Positions 33,334 to 64,000 of a stretch of DNA of 64,000 nt are shown here, in pieces. Numbering within the stretch: position 1 is the stretch's first letter; every line of letters begins with the position of its first letter. A program made the position numbers and the translations under genes. This stretch comes from Streptomyces sp. NRRL F-6676 (lineage in GTDB: Bacteria; Actinomycetota; Actinomycetes; Streptomycetales; Streptomycetaceae): contig NZ_JOHS01000001.1 in NCBI RefSeq assembly GCF_000725625.1, positions 310,001-374,000 on the forward strand, in the 5' to 3' direction. Under the pieces are notes generated by a model, which saw nothing but the letters and a program-made list of their open reading frames with translations, was not told where the DNA came from and searched no databases.

Positions 33334-34434
33334 TCAGCCTCCAGACCCCGCGCGATTGGCGCGGATGAGCAGCCAGAGCAGTACCGGCGCACCGAGGGCG
33401 CCGGTGACGATCCCGACCGGCAGTTCCGTCCCGGGGATCGCCTCGCGCGCGACGAGGTCGGAACCGAGGACGACGAACGCACCGGCGAGACCGGAGACCA
33501 GCGGCGGCGGCGCCGACGTGCCCGCCAGCCGCTGGGCGATCTGCGGGCAGGCCAGTGCCACGAAGGCCACCGGCCCCGCGGCCGCCGTACCGAAGGCGAC
33601 CAGCCCCACCCCCGTCAGCAGCAGCGCCAGCCGCACCGCCCGGACGGGCGTACCGAGCCCGGTGGCCACGTCGTCGCCGAGCTGGAGCGTGCGCATCCAG
33701 CGGCCCATGCCGAGGGTGACGGGCAGCAGCACGGCCAGGGCGACGGCGAGGGCGTCCACCTGTTCCCAGGTACGGCCGTTGAGGTTGCCGACCAGCCAGC
33801 CGACGGCCTGCTGCGCCTCGAACCGGTCGCCGCGCGCCACCAGGAAGTCGGTGGCGCTGGTGCACATCCAGGACACGCCGATGCCGACGAGGACGATCCG
33901 GTACCCGGTGGCCCCGCCCTTCCAGGCCAGCGCGTACACCAGCAGCGCGGTCGCGAGCGCGCCGAGCAGCCCGAGCGTCGACAGGCCGAGGCCGCCGGTC
34001 CGGCCGAGGACGAGGGCGGCGACGACGGCCGTACCGGCGCCCTGGGTCAGCCCGATCATGTCGGGGCTGGCGAGCGGATTGCGGGTCATCGTCTGGAACA
34101 CGGCCCCCGAGACGCCGAACGCGACCCCGACCAGGAGCCCGGTCAGGGCCCGGGGCAGCCGCAGATCCCGCATGACGGTGACGGTGGCGGCGTCGCCCGC
34201 CCCGCCCAGCGCCTTGACGACGTCGGGGAACGCGACCGGATAGTCACCGATCGTCAGACCCCAGCAGAACAGCAGGAAGGCACCGGCCGCCAGGAGCGCC
34301 CCGGTGAGCACCAGCCGCGGCCGCAGCACCCCGGACACGGGCGGCACGGCCAGCCGGAAGGGCCGGCCGCGCAGTGGCGACGGCGCGGGCACGCGGCGAG
34401 CCGGTACGGGTGGGGACTGTGCGGGCACGCTCAC
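33334..34434 (-). CDS. Ferric-siderophore ABC transporter permease (FecCD family), second subunit
   Basis: 366 residues with about nine to ten membrane segments. FecCD motifs are [24 protein letters not shown], followed by [17 protein letters not shown], and the cytoplasmic coupling segment with [19 protein letters not shown]. The first about 40 residues are Pro/Arg-rich. The GTG start overlaps the stop of the first permease (GTGA), showing translational coupling; the ATPase gene follows after 4 bp. Confidence 0.94.
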   Translation of the reverse strand: MSVPAQSPPVPARRVPAPSPLRGRPFRLAVPPVSGVLRPRLVLTGALLAAGAFLLFCWGLTIGDYPVAFPDVVKALGGAGDAATVTVMRDLRLPRALTGLLVGVAFGVSGAVFQTMTRNPLASPDMIGLTQGAGTAVVAALVLGRTGGLGLSTLGLLGALATALLVYALAWKGGATGYRIVLVGIGVSWMCTSATDFLVARGDRFEAQQAVGWLVGNLNGRTWEQVDALAVALAVLLPVTLGMGRWMRTLQLGDDVATGLGTPVRAVRLALLLTGVGLVAFGTAAAGPVAFVALACPQIAQRLAGTSAPPPLVSGLAGAFVVLGSDLVAREAIPGTELPVGIVTGALGAPVLLWLLIRANRAGSGG

Positions 34435-35456
34435 ACCTCCGCGAGCTTACGGCGGCGGACCAGGGCGACGAAGAACGGGCCGCCGAGGAAGGCGACCAGC
34501 ACGCCTGCCTGGATCTCGGTGGGCCGGGCCACCACGCGGCCCAGGATGTCGGCGGCCAGCAGCAGTACCGGTGCGAGCGCCGCGGACAGCGGCAGCAGCC
34601 AGCGGTGATCGGGGCCGAGCCCCGCGTACTGCGCCAGGATGCGGGCGATGTGCGGCACGACCAGGCCGAGGAAGACCACGGGCCCGATGACGGCGACCGA
34701 GGCACCGGTCAGCAGCATGATCGCGGTGACCCCCTGGAGCCGTACGAGACCGAGCCGTCGGCCGAGCGAGGCGGCCACGTCGTCGCCGAGCGCGAGACTG
34801 TTGAGCGCGGGCGCGCAGGACAGCGCGAGGACGGCGCCGACCGCCAGGAAGGGCAGAATGCGCAGCAGGTCCCCGGAGTCCTGGTCGGCCAGGCTGCCGG
34901 CGGACCAGTAGCGGTAACGGTCCAGCGCGTCCTGGTCGGTGAGGACGACGGCGCTGGTCAGCGACGACAGCATCGCGGTGACGGCGACCCCGGCGAGCGC
35001 CAGCTTCACCGGTGTGGCACCGGACCGGCCGAGCCGCCCCAGGAAGAAGACCAGCACACTGGCGGCCATCGCCCCGGCGAACGCGAACCACACGTACCCG
35101 TACAGCGATCCGACCCCGAACACGCCCACCGCCAGGACGATCGCGAACGAGGCCCCGGCGCTCACTCCGAGGATCCCGGGGTCGGCGAGCGGATTGCGGG
35201 TCAACGCCTGCATCAGTGCCCCGGAGAGGCCGAGCGCGGCGCCGGTCGTCAGTCCGAGCAGCGTACGGGGGACGCGCACCGACCACACGATGTTGTCGAC
35301 GAGACGGCTCGGCGGACGGCCGAGGACCGAGCGGACGACCTGGTCGGGCGGCACGTTCAACGCGCCCAGCGCGACGGAGAGCAGGGACAGGACGAGGAGG
35401 GACGCGACGACGGAGGTCACCAGCACCGTGGTGCGGAGTTTTCTGCGTGAAGCCAC
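34431..35456 (-). CDS. Ferric-siderophore ABC transporter permease (FecCD family), first subunit
   Basis: 341 residues. VRVPRTLLGLTTGAALGLSG, then ALMQALTRNPLADPGILGVSAGASFA, and IGPVVFLGLVVPHIAR with the C-terminal IQAGVLVAFLGGPFFVALVRR define the FecC/FepD type. GTG 35456 (after AGGGAGA) places a short basic N-terminus (VASRRKLRT) before the first helix; longer readings would run through the iron box. First gene of the operon permease-permease-ATPase, divergent from the NRPS gene. Confidence 0.94.
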   Translation of the reverse strand: MASRRKLRTTVLVTSVVASLLVLSLLSVALGALNVPPDQVVRSVLGRPPSRLVDNIVWSVRVPRTLLGLTTGAALGLSGALMQALTRNPLADPGILGVSAGASFAIVLAVGVFGVGSLYGYVWFAFAGAMAASVLVFFLGRLGRSGATPVKLALAGVAVTAMLSSLTSAVVLTDQDALDRYRYWSAGSLADQDSGDLLRILPFLAVGAVLALSCAPALNSLALGDDVAASLGRRLGLVRLQGVTAIMLLTGASVAVIGPVVFLGLVVPHIARILAQYAGLGPDHRWLLPLSAALAPVLLLAADILGRVVARPTEIQAGVLVAFLGGPFFVALVRRRKLAEV

Positions 35457-35505
35457 GTGCCGGTCTCCCTGTCGTCGTCCGGGTGCCGGACGGTCCCTCA
35501 GCAGG

Positions 35506-35524
35506 TTAGGTGAGGATAACCTCA
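35506..35524. promoter_or_regulatory. Iron box for the uptake ABC operon
   Basis: TTAGGTGAGGATAACCTCA fits the DmdR/IdeR consensus and lies 50 bp upstream of the first permease start. Confidence 0.85.
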
Positions 35525-35610
35525 GAATCCATGCCGCCCTCGAAGCCCGTGGTCGCGGGCGGTTCCGCGACGCCGGTCCACGCGGTCCGTCCCGAAGTCG
35601 GGCTATCAAG

Positions 35611-35629
35611 TAAGGCAATGCTTACCTTA
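35611..35629. promoter_or_regulatory. Iron box for the NRPS gene
   Basis: TAAGGCAATGCTTACCTTA, part of the 21-bp inverted repeat 35610-35630, lies 64 bp upstream of the NRPS GTG. It is separate from the uptake-operon box, so the divergent promoters carry individual operators. Confidence 0.82.
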
Positions 35630-35692
35630 CTATGCGAGCGGTCGCGGCTCCGCTGAGCCGTTCCACACCGCGATGGGGAGGCACGGGCCGCT

Positions 35693-57716
<22,024 letters not shown>

Positions 57717-57718
<2 letters not shown>

Positions 57719-57778
57719 CCACCCGTACCCGCCTGACCACGACCACCCGTACCCGCCTGACCACCCGTACCCGCAGTC
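57717..57778. repeat. Imperfect tandem repeat in the NRPS-mbtH spacer
   Basis: ACCACCCGTACCCGCCTG occurs twice, 27 bp apart, and a shortened third copy follows, filling most of the 86-bp gap between the NRPS stop codon and the MbtH ribosome binding site. It has no evident hairpin, so read-through into mbtH is expected. Confidence 0.75.
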
Positions 57779-57804
57779 ACGCACAGAACGAGGAGACTCC
57801 CCGC

Positions 57805-58008
57805 ATGAGCAATCCCTTCGAGAACCCCGACGGCGTCTACTCCGTCCTCGTCAACGACGAGGGCCAGTACAGCCTGTGGCCCGAGTTCGCCGAGGTCCCG
57901 GCGGGCTGGGCGGTCGCCCACGGCCCGGCCGGCCGCCAGGAGTGCCTGGACCACATCGAGACCCACTGGACGGACATGCGGCCCAAGAGCCTGGTCGAGG
58001 GCGCCTGA
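57805..58008 (+). CDS. MbtH-family NRPS accessory protein
   Basis: 67 residues, standard MbtH length. [20 protein letters not shown], then [13 protein letters not shown] and a C-terminal [14 protein letters not shown], contain the conserved Ser and Trp residues of the family. MbtH proteins bind adenylation domains and are needed for their solubility or activity. AGGAG lies 9 bp before ATG 57805. It is in the same orientation, 86 bp after the NRPS, and ends the transcript at a strong terminator. Confidence 0.97.
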   Translation: MSNPFENPDGVYSVLVNDEGQYSLWPEFAEVPAGWAVAHGPAGRQECLDHIETHWTDMRPKSLVEGA

Positions 58009-58015
58009 GACACAC

Positions 58016-58060
58016 GACGGAGGGGGCGGGCCCGGTGTGCGGGCCCGCCCCCTCCGTCTT
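58016..58060. terminator. Strong bidirectional hairpin between mbtH and the binding-protein gene
   Basis: Perfect 19-bp arms (GACGGAGGGGGCGGGCCCG at 58016-58034 and its complement at 58040-58058) flank a 5-nt loop. It lies between the convergent ends of mbtH and the siderophore-binding lipoprotein gene and can end both transcripts. Confidence 0.92.
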
Positions 58061-58071
58061 CCCCGCGTGCG

Positions 58072-59142
58072 TCACGACGCCGGCTGCTCCACCTTCGTCG
58101 ACGCCTTGCCGTCCACCGCCGCCGCGAGCTGCGGCACCATGCGGTCCAGGACGTACGGGATGCTCAGCACGGTCGACAGCGACACGGCGTTGCCGTAGTC
58201 ACCGCCCTCCTCGACGAAGACCTCGCGGCCCTCCTTCACCACCTTCAGGTCCCCGTACACCTTGTCCTTGTGCAGCTTGGTGACGGCCGAGGTGGTGTCC
58301 GGCACGATCCACACGTCGACGTCCTGGTCGACCAGGTCGAAGCGCTCCTTGCTGATGTTGGCGCCGAACTTGTCCCCGATCACCTTGTCGAGATTCTCCG
58401 GCAGCGAGAAGCCGAGGCCGGACAGGAGCCGGGAGCGCGGGTCCTCGCTGCCGTAGACGAACGTGCCGTCGTACGGCGTCGCCATGACCGCCGAGGCCCC
58501 GGCGAAGGACGGGTTGGCCTTCTTGGCCGCGTCGAACTTCTCCTCGACGCCCGCCACCAGCTTCTTCGCCTTGTCGGCCCGGCCGAGCGCCTTGCCGATC
58601 TCCTCGGTCTGCTCCTGCCACGGCACGCCGTAGTCGTTGTACTCCTTCGGCTGGGCGACGACCGGGGCGAACTTCGACAGGCTCTCGTACTGGGACTTGG
58701 TGAGCCCCGAGTAGACGGCGAGGATCAGGTCCGGCTTCAGCGCGGCGATCCGCTCCACCTGGGGTCCGGTGCCGGTGTCCTTCAGCACGGTGGGCGCGGC
58801 GGCGGAGCCGAGCGCGTCCTTGGCCCACGGGCCGATCGCGCCCTTGTAGCCGCCCAGCCACTCGGTCGTCCCGACCGGCACCTTGCCGAGCGCGAGGACC
58901 GCGTCCTGGTCGGTGAGGCCGACCGTCACGATCCGCTTCGGCTCGGACTTGATCGTCGTACTGCCGTACTTGTGCGCGAGGGTCACCGGGTAGGCGCCGG
59001 CCGCGGCGGACGCGCCCGAGTCCCCGGACGCGGCCGCACCGGAGTCGGAGTCGTCGGAACCGCAGGCGACCGCCGTTCCGGCGAGCAGGAGGACGGAGGC
59101 GAGCAGACCGGTCAGCCGGAAGGCTCTGGTGGTACGGGACAT
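58072..59142 (-). CDS. Ferric-siderophore ABC transporter substrate-binding lipoprotein
   Basis: 356 residues. The signal peptide RTTRAFRLTGLLASVLLLAG runs into the lipobox (TAVAC-GSDD), so the mature protein is a lipid-anchored extracellular receptor. The FepB/FhuD-type fold follows, with KRIVTVGLTDQDAVLALGKVP near residue 80, IAALKPDLILAVYSG near 145 and a C-terminal DRMVPQL. ATG 59142 follows AAGGAA; upstream readings lack a signal. It is the third gene of the minus-strand transcript after the two ABC exporter-type genes and serves the FecCD permeases encoded at 32.4-35.5 kb. Confidence 0.95.
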   Translation of the reverse strand: MSRTTRAFRLTGLLASVLLLAGTAVACGSDDSDSGAAASGDSGASAAAGAYPVTLAHKYGSTTIKSEPKRIVTVGLTDQDAVLALGKVPVGTTEWLGGYKGAIGPWAKDALGSAAAPTVLKDTGTGPQVERIAALKPDLILAVYSGLTKSQYESLSKFAPVVAQPKEYNDYGVPWQEQTEEIGKALGRADKAKKLVAGVEEKFDAAKKANPSFAGASAVMATPYDGTFVYGSEDPRSRLLSGLGFSLPENLDKVIGDKFGANISKERFDLVDQDVDVWIVPDTTSAVTKLHKDKVYGDLKVVKEGREVFVEEGGDYGNAVSLSTVLSIPYVLDRMVPQLAAAVDGKASTKVEQPAS

Positions 59143-59224
59143 CGGGCGTTCCTTCTGTTGTCGGTGACACGGGGTGGAAACGACGGGGGGCGGCGTGCGG
59201 GGGGAGAAAGAAGTGGGCGGGAGG

Positions 59225-61012
59225 TCAGCCGGGTTCATGGACGTCGTCAGGGGAGCGGCTGCCGGACCAGGCGGCCCAGAGGTCCGCGTACGGCCCCTCG
59301 GTGGCGCGGAGCCGGTCGTGGGTGCCGTTCTGCACGACCCGGCCCTCGCTCAGGACGACGACCCGGTCGGCGGTGGCGGCCTGGCTGAGCCGGTGCGCCA
59401 CGACCAGGGCGGTGCGTCCGCGCAGGGTCCGCTCCGCGGCCTCGTCGAGCAGCCGTGCGCCGGAGCTGCCCGCCTCCGCGGTGGCCTCGTCGAGGACCAC
59501 GACCGGCGGGTCGGCCAGCAGCAGCCGGGCCAGCGCGAGTTGCTGGGCGCGGTCGGCGGTGAGCCGGTGGCCGCCGTCGCCGACGACCGTGGCGATGCCC
59601 TCCGGCAGGGACTCCACCCAGCCCAGGGCACCCACCGCGGCCAGCGCCTCCCGCAGCTCCTCCTCGCTCGCCTCCGGGCGGGCCAGCCGCAGATCGTCGG
59701 CGAGCGGCCCGGCGAACACGTGCACCTCCTGGGTGACGAGCCCCACCGTGCGCCCGGACTCGTCCGGTGCGACGCCCGCGACCTCGACCTTCCCCTCCTG
59801 CGGCCGGTGCAGCCCCGCCACCAGCTTGGCCAGGGTGGTCTTGCCCGAGCCCGTGGTGCCGACCAGCGCGACCCGCTCCTTGGGCCGCACCTCCAGATCG
59901 ACCCCGTGCAGCACGGGCCGGCCGGGCACGTAGGCGTGCACGACACCGGACAGCGCGACGGAGGGCTCGCCCGCGTCCTGGTCGTCCGAGCGCGTGACCG
60001 GCGCCGGCGGTTCGTCGACCACGCCCACCAGCCGGGCCAGTCCCGCCGTCGCCGACTGGGCGTCGTCGAGGAGGACCAGCGCGGTGTTGACCGGGCCGAA
60101 GAGACTGTGGAAGTACAGCGCGGCGGCCGTGGCCGTGCCCACCGAGGCGGATCCGGAGCGCACCAGCCAGAACCCGGTGACCAGGACGGCGGCGAGCCCC
60201 ACGTACTCCGCGATGTGCAGCCGGCCGTAGAAGCGCAGCACCAGCCGCACTCCGCGCATGGTCAGCTCCACGGCGGCGCGCGAGCGTGCGGTGACCCGGC
60301 CGAGGTGGGCGTCCTGGAGGCGGTGGGCCCGTACGGTCCGGGCCCCGCCGATGCTGTCCAGGAGCTGCTGCTGCTGGGCGCCGGTGGCGATCCGCTCCTT
60401 CGCGTACAGCGGCACGGCGTTGCGCACGTACCAGCGCGCGGTGTGCGCCTGCACGGGCACGGCGAGCAGCGCGGCCGGCAGGAACCGCCAGTCCAGCACG
60501 GCCAGTGCGACCAGGGTCAGGACGATCGACAGCCCGGAGCGGACGAGTTCGGGCAGCGCCGTGCGCACCGCCTCGGCGACCCGGGAGACGTCCCGGGTGA
60601 CCCGGGCGTTGAGATCGCCGGAGCCGGCCCGCTCCAGCCGATCCAGGGGCAGGGACAGCGCCCGTTCCACGAACAGTTCGCGCAGCCGGGCAAGGACGGT
60701 CTCGCCGAGCCGGGACACCAGGGACATGCCCAGCGCCGTGGTGACTCCCTGCACGGCCGCGACGGCGGCGAGGGCGACCACGGGGGTGGTGAGCGCGTCG
60801 GGGGAGCGGTGCTCGGTGACCACGTCGACGACGCGGCCCAGCAACGGCTGGGTGAGCAGCCCGACGGCCGTGGCGGCCACCATCAGCCCGAGCCCGGCCG
60901 CCGCCGATCCCCGGTGCGGGCGCAGCAGTTCGCGTACGGCGGCCCGGGTACGTGCGGGGGTCGCGGTGGGGAGCAGTTCGGCGGAGGAGGGGGAGGGGGC
61001 CGGTGTGGTCAT
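59225..61012 (-). CDS. ABC half-transporter with intact Walker motifs but degenerate signature (siderophore transport)
   Basis: 595 residues: six-helix ABC transmembrane domain (about 40-330) plus nucleotide-binding domain (about 355-590). Walker A VGTTGSGKTTLAKLV, Walker B VVVLDEATAEAG and the switch His (VVAHRLSQ) are intact. The LSGGQ signature is degenerate, reading LTADRAQQLA. The partner has the reverse defects. ATG 61012 overlaps the upstream stop by 4 nt, so the pair is translationally coupled. As in CchI-type clusters, export of the iron-free siderophore is most likely; IrtAB-like uptake is an alternative. Confidence 0.92.
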   Translation of the reverse strand: MTTPAPSPSSAELLPTATPARTRAAVRELLRPHRGSAAAGLGLMVAATAVGLLTQPLLGRVVDVVTEHRSPDALTTPVVALAAVAAVQGVTTALGMSLVSRLGETVLARLRELFVERALSLPLDRLERAGSGDLNARVTRDVSRVAEAVRTALPELVRSGLSIVLTLVALAVLDWRFLPAALLAVPVQAHTARWYVRNAVPLYAKERIATGAQQQQLLDSIGGARTVRAHRLQDAHLGRVTARSRAAVELTMRGVRLVLRFYGRLHIAEYVGLAAVLVTGFWLVRSGSASVGTATAAALYFHSLFGPVNTALVLLDDAQSATAGLARLVGVVDEPPAPVTRSDDQDAGEPSVALSGVVHAYVPGRPVLHGVDLEVRPKERVALVGTTGSGKTTLAKLVAGLHRPQEGKVEVAGVAPDESGRTVGLVTQEVHVFAGPLADDLRLARPEASEEELREALAAVGALGWVESLPEGIATVVGDGGHRLTADRAQQLALARLLLADPPVVVLDEATAEAGSSGARLLDEAAERTLRGRTALVVAHRLSQAATADRVVVLSEGRVVQNGTHDRLRATEGPYADLWAAWSGSRSPDDVHEPG

Positions 61013-62706
61013 GCGAGCACCGCCGTCCGGTAGGCCGGGTGGGTCCGTACGAGGTCCGCGTGCCGGCCCTCGGCGCCGATCCGGCCGCCGTCGAGCAGGA
61101 CGACCCGGTCGGCGACGGCGAGCAGGGCCGGGCTGTTGGTCACCACGACCGTGGTGCGCCCCCGCCGGTACGCGCGCAGCCCTTCGGCGATGCGGGCCTC
61201 GGTGACCGCGTCGACGGCGGTCGTCGGATCGTGCACGACCAGCACGGGCGGCTCCGCGCGCAGGGCCCGCGCCAGCAGCACACGCTGCCGCTGCCCGCCG
61301 GACAGGGACCGGCCGCCCTCGCCCACCGCGGTGGCCAGACCGTACGGCAGGGAACCGGCGACCTCGTCGGCGCGGGACGCGGCCAGGGCGGGGTCGGCGT
61401 CCGTGACGGGGGGCTGTGCCCCCAGGGTCACGTTGTCGGCGAGCGAGCCGTCGAACAGGGCGGCGTCGTGGGCCGCGACGAGCACCGCGCCCCGCAGCGC
61501 CGCCGGGTCCAGGGCGGTCAGCGGGGTGCCGTCGAGCTCCACGGAGCCCGTTTCGGGGTCCGTCTCCCGGCCCAGGCAGCGCAGGAGTGCCTCCGCCGAG
61601 GCGGGGTCCGTCACCGCGATGCCGGTCAGCCGCCCCGCCGGTACGTCGAGATCGACGCCGTCCGGACCGCCGAGCCGCACGCCACGCAGCCGCAACTCCC
61701 CGCGCAGCGGCGCCGGCACCGGGCCGCTCCCGCCCACCACGGCGGGCCCGGCGTCCAGTACCCGCGCGATCCGGGCGGCCGAGGCCCGCCCCTGCGCCAG
61801 TTCGGTGTTGACCCAGGCGAAGGTCTCCAACGGCCCGAGCAGGAACAGGGCGAGGCCGACCGCGGACACCAACTGCCCGAGCGTGAGGGACCCGTCGAGC
61901 GCCAGCCGCCCGCCCACCAGCGCGATCAGCGCGAGGAACGCTCCGGTGAGGGTCAGGACGAGCCCGGTCTGCCAGGACTCGGCCCGGGCCGCGCGCAGGG
62001 TGGCCGCCAGGGAGACCTGGCTGGTGCGGCGGTACCGCTCGATCGCCGCCCGCTGCGCACGCAGTCCCTTCAGCACCCGCAGTCCGGCCACCAGGTCGGC
62101 GGCGACGCCCGAGGCGTGCGCGGCCCGGTCCTGCTCGGCCTCGCTACGGCGCTCCAGCGGCTTGCTCAGCAGATGGCCGAGCCACAGCAGCAGGGGAGTG
62201 CCGAGCAGCACGATCAGGCCGAGGGGCACGGACGTCAGCAGCAGCGCCACCGCGCTCACGGTGACGCCCGCGACGGCCCAGACCCCGCTCAGCAGCGCCA
62301 TGTTGACCGCGCCGACCCGCTTGGCGTCCTCGGTGGCGACGTTGACCAGCTCACCGGGGAGCCGCCCGTCCTCGGCGCCGCCGCGCGCGTCGAGCACCCG
62401 CCGTACGAGCGCGAGCCGGAGTGTGTGCGCGGCCTCCTCGGCGGCGCGCTCCCCGGCCCGGGCGCCCAGCCGGAAACTCCACGACAGGCACACGTACATG
62501 ACGGCCAGGATCACGAGCCACCGCACCAGCCGTCCGCCGTCCCGGCCGGCGACGGCCTGGTCGATGACGACGCCGATGAGCAACGGCACCAGGGCCTCGC
62601 CGAGTTGGTGCACACACCCGAGCGCCGCGCCGAGCCCGACGCGCCGCGCCTGCCCGCCCACCGACCGTGCCAGGACGTCCCGCCCCGTCAGCTTCCCCGC
62701 TCCCAC
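61009..62706 (-). CDS. ABC half-transporter with intact signature but degenerate Walker A/B and H-loop
   Basis: 565 residues. A six-helix transmembrane domain is followed by a nucleotide-binding domain whose Walker A region reads GIAVTDPASAEALLRCL (no GKS/T). Walker B reads VLVVHDPTTAVD (catalytic Glu replaced by Pro), and the H-loop is VVVTNSP (His replaced by Asn). The signature [15 protein letters not shown] is perfect. It should pair with the downstream subunit to make one functional ATP site. GTG 62706 follows GGAGG at 7-8 bp; a TTG 6 bp upstream is less likely. First gene of the transcript from the iron box at 62731-62749. Confidence 0.92.
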   Translation of the reverse strand: MGAGKLTGRDVLARSVGGQARRVGLGAALGCVHQLGEALVPLLIGVVIDQAVAGRDGGRLVRWLVILAVMYVCLSWSFRLGARAGERAAEEAAHTLRLALVRRVLDARGGAEDGRLPGELVNVATEDAKRVGAVNMALLSGVWAVAGVTVSAVALLLTSVPLGLIVLLGTPLLLWLGHLLSKPLERRSEAEQDRAAHASGVAADLVAGLRVLKGLRAQRAAIERYRRTSQVSLAATLRAARAESWQTGLVLTLTGAFLALIALVGGRLALDGSLTLGQLVSAVGLALFLLGPLETFAWVNTELAQGRASAARIARVLDAGPAVVGGSGPVPAPLRGELRLRGVRLGGPDGVDLDVPAGRLTGIAVTDPASAEALLRCLGRETDPETGSVELDGTPLTALDPAALRGAVLVAAHDAALFDGSLADNVTLGAQPPVTDADPALAASRADEVAGSLPYGLATAVGEGGRSLSGGQRQRVLLARALRAEPPVLVVHDPTTAVDAVTEARIAEGLRAYRRGRTTVVVTNSPALLAVADRVVLLDGGRIGAEGRHADLVRTHPAYRTAVLA

Positions 62707-62730
62707 TCGCAACCTCCGACACCGGTGAAC

Positions 62731-62749
62731 TTAGGTAAGGCTACTCTAA
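62731..62749. promoter_or_regulatory. Iron box for the ABC exporter/binding-protein operon
   Basis: TTAGGTAAGGCTACTCTAA, 25 bp upstream of the ABC half-transporter start, matches the DmdR/IdeR consensus. It marks the right boundary of the iron-regulated siderophore cluster. Confidence 0.87.
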
Positions 62750-62911
62750 GTTATGGCGCGGTGGTCAACGCCCTCGGGAGGATTTCCAGCAAGAAGGACC
62801 CTGTACTGCGTCGATACCCGCACGGTATCGGCGCTGCGGAACGGGACTTGGACAGCCGTCCCGTCCAGGCGGTGGGATCGGAGCACACCCCTCATCCCCA
62901 TGGACGGAACC

Positions 62912-63274
62912 ATGAAAACCGCTTATTGGATCATCGCCGGTCTGCTCGCCCTGTTCTACCTCTACGGCGGCGGAGTGAAGGTGATCCGCAGCCGTGCGCG
63001 GCTGCTGCCGATGATGGAGTGGGTGGACACCACCCCGATGCCGGCGGTGCGGGCCATCGGAGTCGTCGAGGTGCTCGGCGCGCTCGGGCTCGTCCTCCCG
63101 CCGCTGACCGGCATCGCCCCCTGGTCGGCCCTGGCCGCCGCCGTCGGGTTCGTGCTGCTCCAGATCGGGGCGACCAGGGTCCATCTGCGCCGCGGGGACC
63201 GGCAGATCGCCCTCAACCTGACGCTCCTGCTCGCCGCGGCCGTCACGGTGTGGACGGCGACGGTATGGGTGTGA
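62912..63274 (+). CDS. DoxX-like family small membrane protein
   Basis: 120 residues with four hydrophobic segments (AYWIIAGLLALFYLYGG, AVRAIGVVEVLGALGLVLP, WSALAAAVGFVLLQIGA, LNLTLLLAAAVTVWTATVWV), the layout of DoxX-like proteins. ATG 62912 (after GGACGGA) starts MKTAYW just before the first helix; ATG 62900 is an alternative. It is divergent from the ABC operon and not obviously part of the siderophore pathway. Function unknown. Confidence 0.82.
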   Translation: MKTAYWIIAGLLALFYLYGGGVKVIRSRARLLPMMEWVDTTPMPAVRAIGVVEVLGALGLVLPPLTGIAPWSALAAAVGFVLLQIGATRVHLRRGDRQIALNLTLLLAAAVTVWTATVWV

Positions 63275-63289
63275 CCGCGCCCCTGCGCC

Positions 63290-64000
63290 CTACCGGAAGC
63301 CCAGGTCCGGGTCCGCGCCGGTCAGTTCCACGCTCGTGGCCCACAGCCGGGCGGCGAGGTCCGGGTCGGTCATATGGGCGCGGGCGGACTCGCTGCGGGG
63401 CGCGCCGCGCATGCCGAACACCCTCGGCCCCCACAGCTGCCCGCCCCGCACCTCCGGATCGAGGACGGCACGGACGACCGGCCATGCCCCGGCCTCCTTG
63501 CCCTGCACCAGGAGCCCCGCGGGCAGCCCGCGCAGCCGCTCGCCGGCCGTCGTCACCCGCACCCCGGGACGGGAGGGGGTGAGCGAGTCCAGCGCACCGC
63601 CGGGGTGGGCCACCACACTGCGCACCGTGCTGCCGACGGCACGCAGCCGGCGGTCGAGCGCGAAGCCGAAGGCCATCTGCGCCAGCTTCGACCGCCCGTA
63701 GCTGCGCCCCGGCCGGTAGTCCCGGAGCGACTGGAGATCGTCCAGGTCCAGCCGCTCGGAGTTGGCCGCGAAGCTCCCCACCGTCACCACCCGGCCCGCC
63801 GGCGCCGCGCACAGCAAGGGTGCCAGCCACTGGGTGAGCGCGAAATGGCCGAGGTGGTTGGTGCCGAACATCAGCTCGTGACCGTCCGCCGTCTCCCGGC
63901 GCGGCGGATGGTCGAGCGCGACCCCGGCGTTGTGCACCACGGCGTCGAGACGGCCGACGCCGAGCCCGGCCGCGGCACCCCGCAGGGACGACAGGTCGGC
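63290..64000 (-). CDS. Short-chain dehydrogenase/reductase, 5' end outside window
   Basis: 237 codons are visible and the frame stays open to the window edge, so the N-terminal NAD(P)-binding TGxxxGxG motif lies outside. HNAG (variant of NNAG), the [12 protein letters not shown] segment, the catalytic Ser in VTVGSFAAN and the YGRSK (YxxxK) pair mark an atypical SDR of the retinol-dehydrogenase/WW-oxidoreductase-like group. It is convergent with the DoxX-like gene. Substrate unknown. Confidence 0.9.
   Translation of the reverse strand, partial: ADLSSLRGAAAGLGVGRLDAVVHNAGVALDHPPRRETADGHELMFGTNHLGHFALTQWLAPLLCAAPAGRVVTVGSFAANSERLDLDDLQSLRDYRPGRSYGRSKLAQMAFGFALDRRLRAVGSTVRSVVAHPGGALDSLTPSRPGVRVTTAGERLRGLPAGLLVQGKEAGAWPVVRAVLDPEVRGGQLWGPRVFGMRGAPRSESARAHMTDPDLAARLWATSVELTGADPDLGFR

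Noticed and set aside
62707..62712. TTG at 62712 as start of the first ABC half-transporter
   Set aside because: GGAGG lies only 1-2 bp before it; the GTG at 62706 has proper spacing.

Overview
The window is high-GC actinobacterial DNA. GC-rich third codon positions, frequent GTG starts, twin-arginine signals, IdeR/DmdR-type iron boxes and the ubiquitous Streptomyces intergenic repeat (about 32.1-32.4 kb) all point to a Streptomyces chromosome, probably a variable or arm region. No tRNA, rRNA or CRISPR array was seen.

Layout. (1) 0-10.6 kb: accessory genes. These are a partial secreted GH2 glycosidase with discoidin-like repeats, a divergent Lrp/EamA pair, a divergent MarR/esterase pair with an 18-bp palindromic operator, two secreted proteins (HD domain and DUF4232), and a divergent TetR/FAD-monooxygenase pair with three operator copies. 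(2) 10.6-19.3 kb: an anaerobiosis/dormancy-type island resembling the S. coelicolor OsdR (DevR-like) island. It holds a DoxX-like protein, a tandem universal stress protein, zinc alcohol dehydrogenase, CBS-BON and HPF-like proteins, pyruvate formate-lyase and its activase. The island is decaying: pflB carries a one-base frameshift, and several universal-stress-protein remnants and a possible adhE start lie between the intact genes. Similar GGGCCGAACGTCCC-type palindromes recur upstream of its genes. (3) 19.4-26.1 kb: a tightly overlapping minus-strand operon (D-aminoacylase, M20 hydrolase, GNAT, N-acylamino-acid racemase/MenC-like enolase) followed by a PucR regulator, which suggests D-amino-acid salvage. 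A 222-bp MITE-like element is inserted in frame in the D-aminoacylase. (4) 26.3-29.5 kb: AraC regulator, O-methyltransferase, LysR regulator. (5) 29.6-62.7 kb: a complete hydroxamate siderophore cluster. It has an ornithine N5-hydroxylase, a formyltransferase, a FecCD-type uptake ABC system, a single six-module 7341-residue NRPS, MbtH, a siderophore-binding lipoprotein and a heterodimeric ABC transporter, with four iron boxes in its promoter regions. (6) 62.9-64 kb: a DoxX-like membrane protein and a partial short-chain dehydrogenase.

How the cluster works (inference). Ornithine is N5-hydroxylated and formylated, and the NRPS assembles a hexapeptide read as N-methyl-(formyl)hydroxyornithine?-Ser-N-methyl-hydroxyornithine-Ser-Ser-hydroxyornithine. 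The A2-A5 specificity codes are clear (DVWHFSLVDK, DMENLGLINK, DVWHLSLVDK, DVWHMSLVDK); A1 and A6 are less canonical. Three serines plus three modified ornithines make it resemble the albachelin/tsukubachelin type rather than the tripeptide coelichelin. Release is by an unusual route: the protein ends in an epimerisation domain with no thioesterase.
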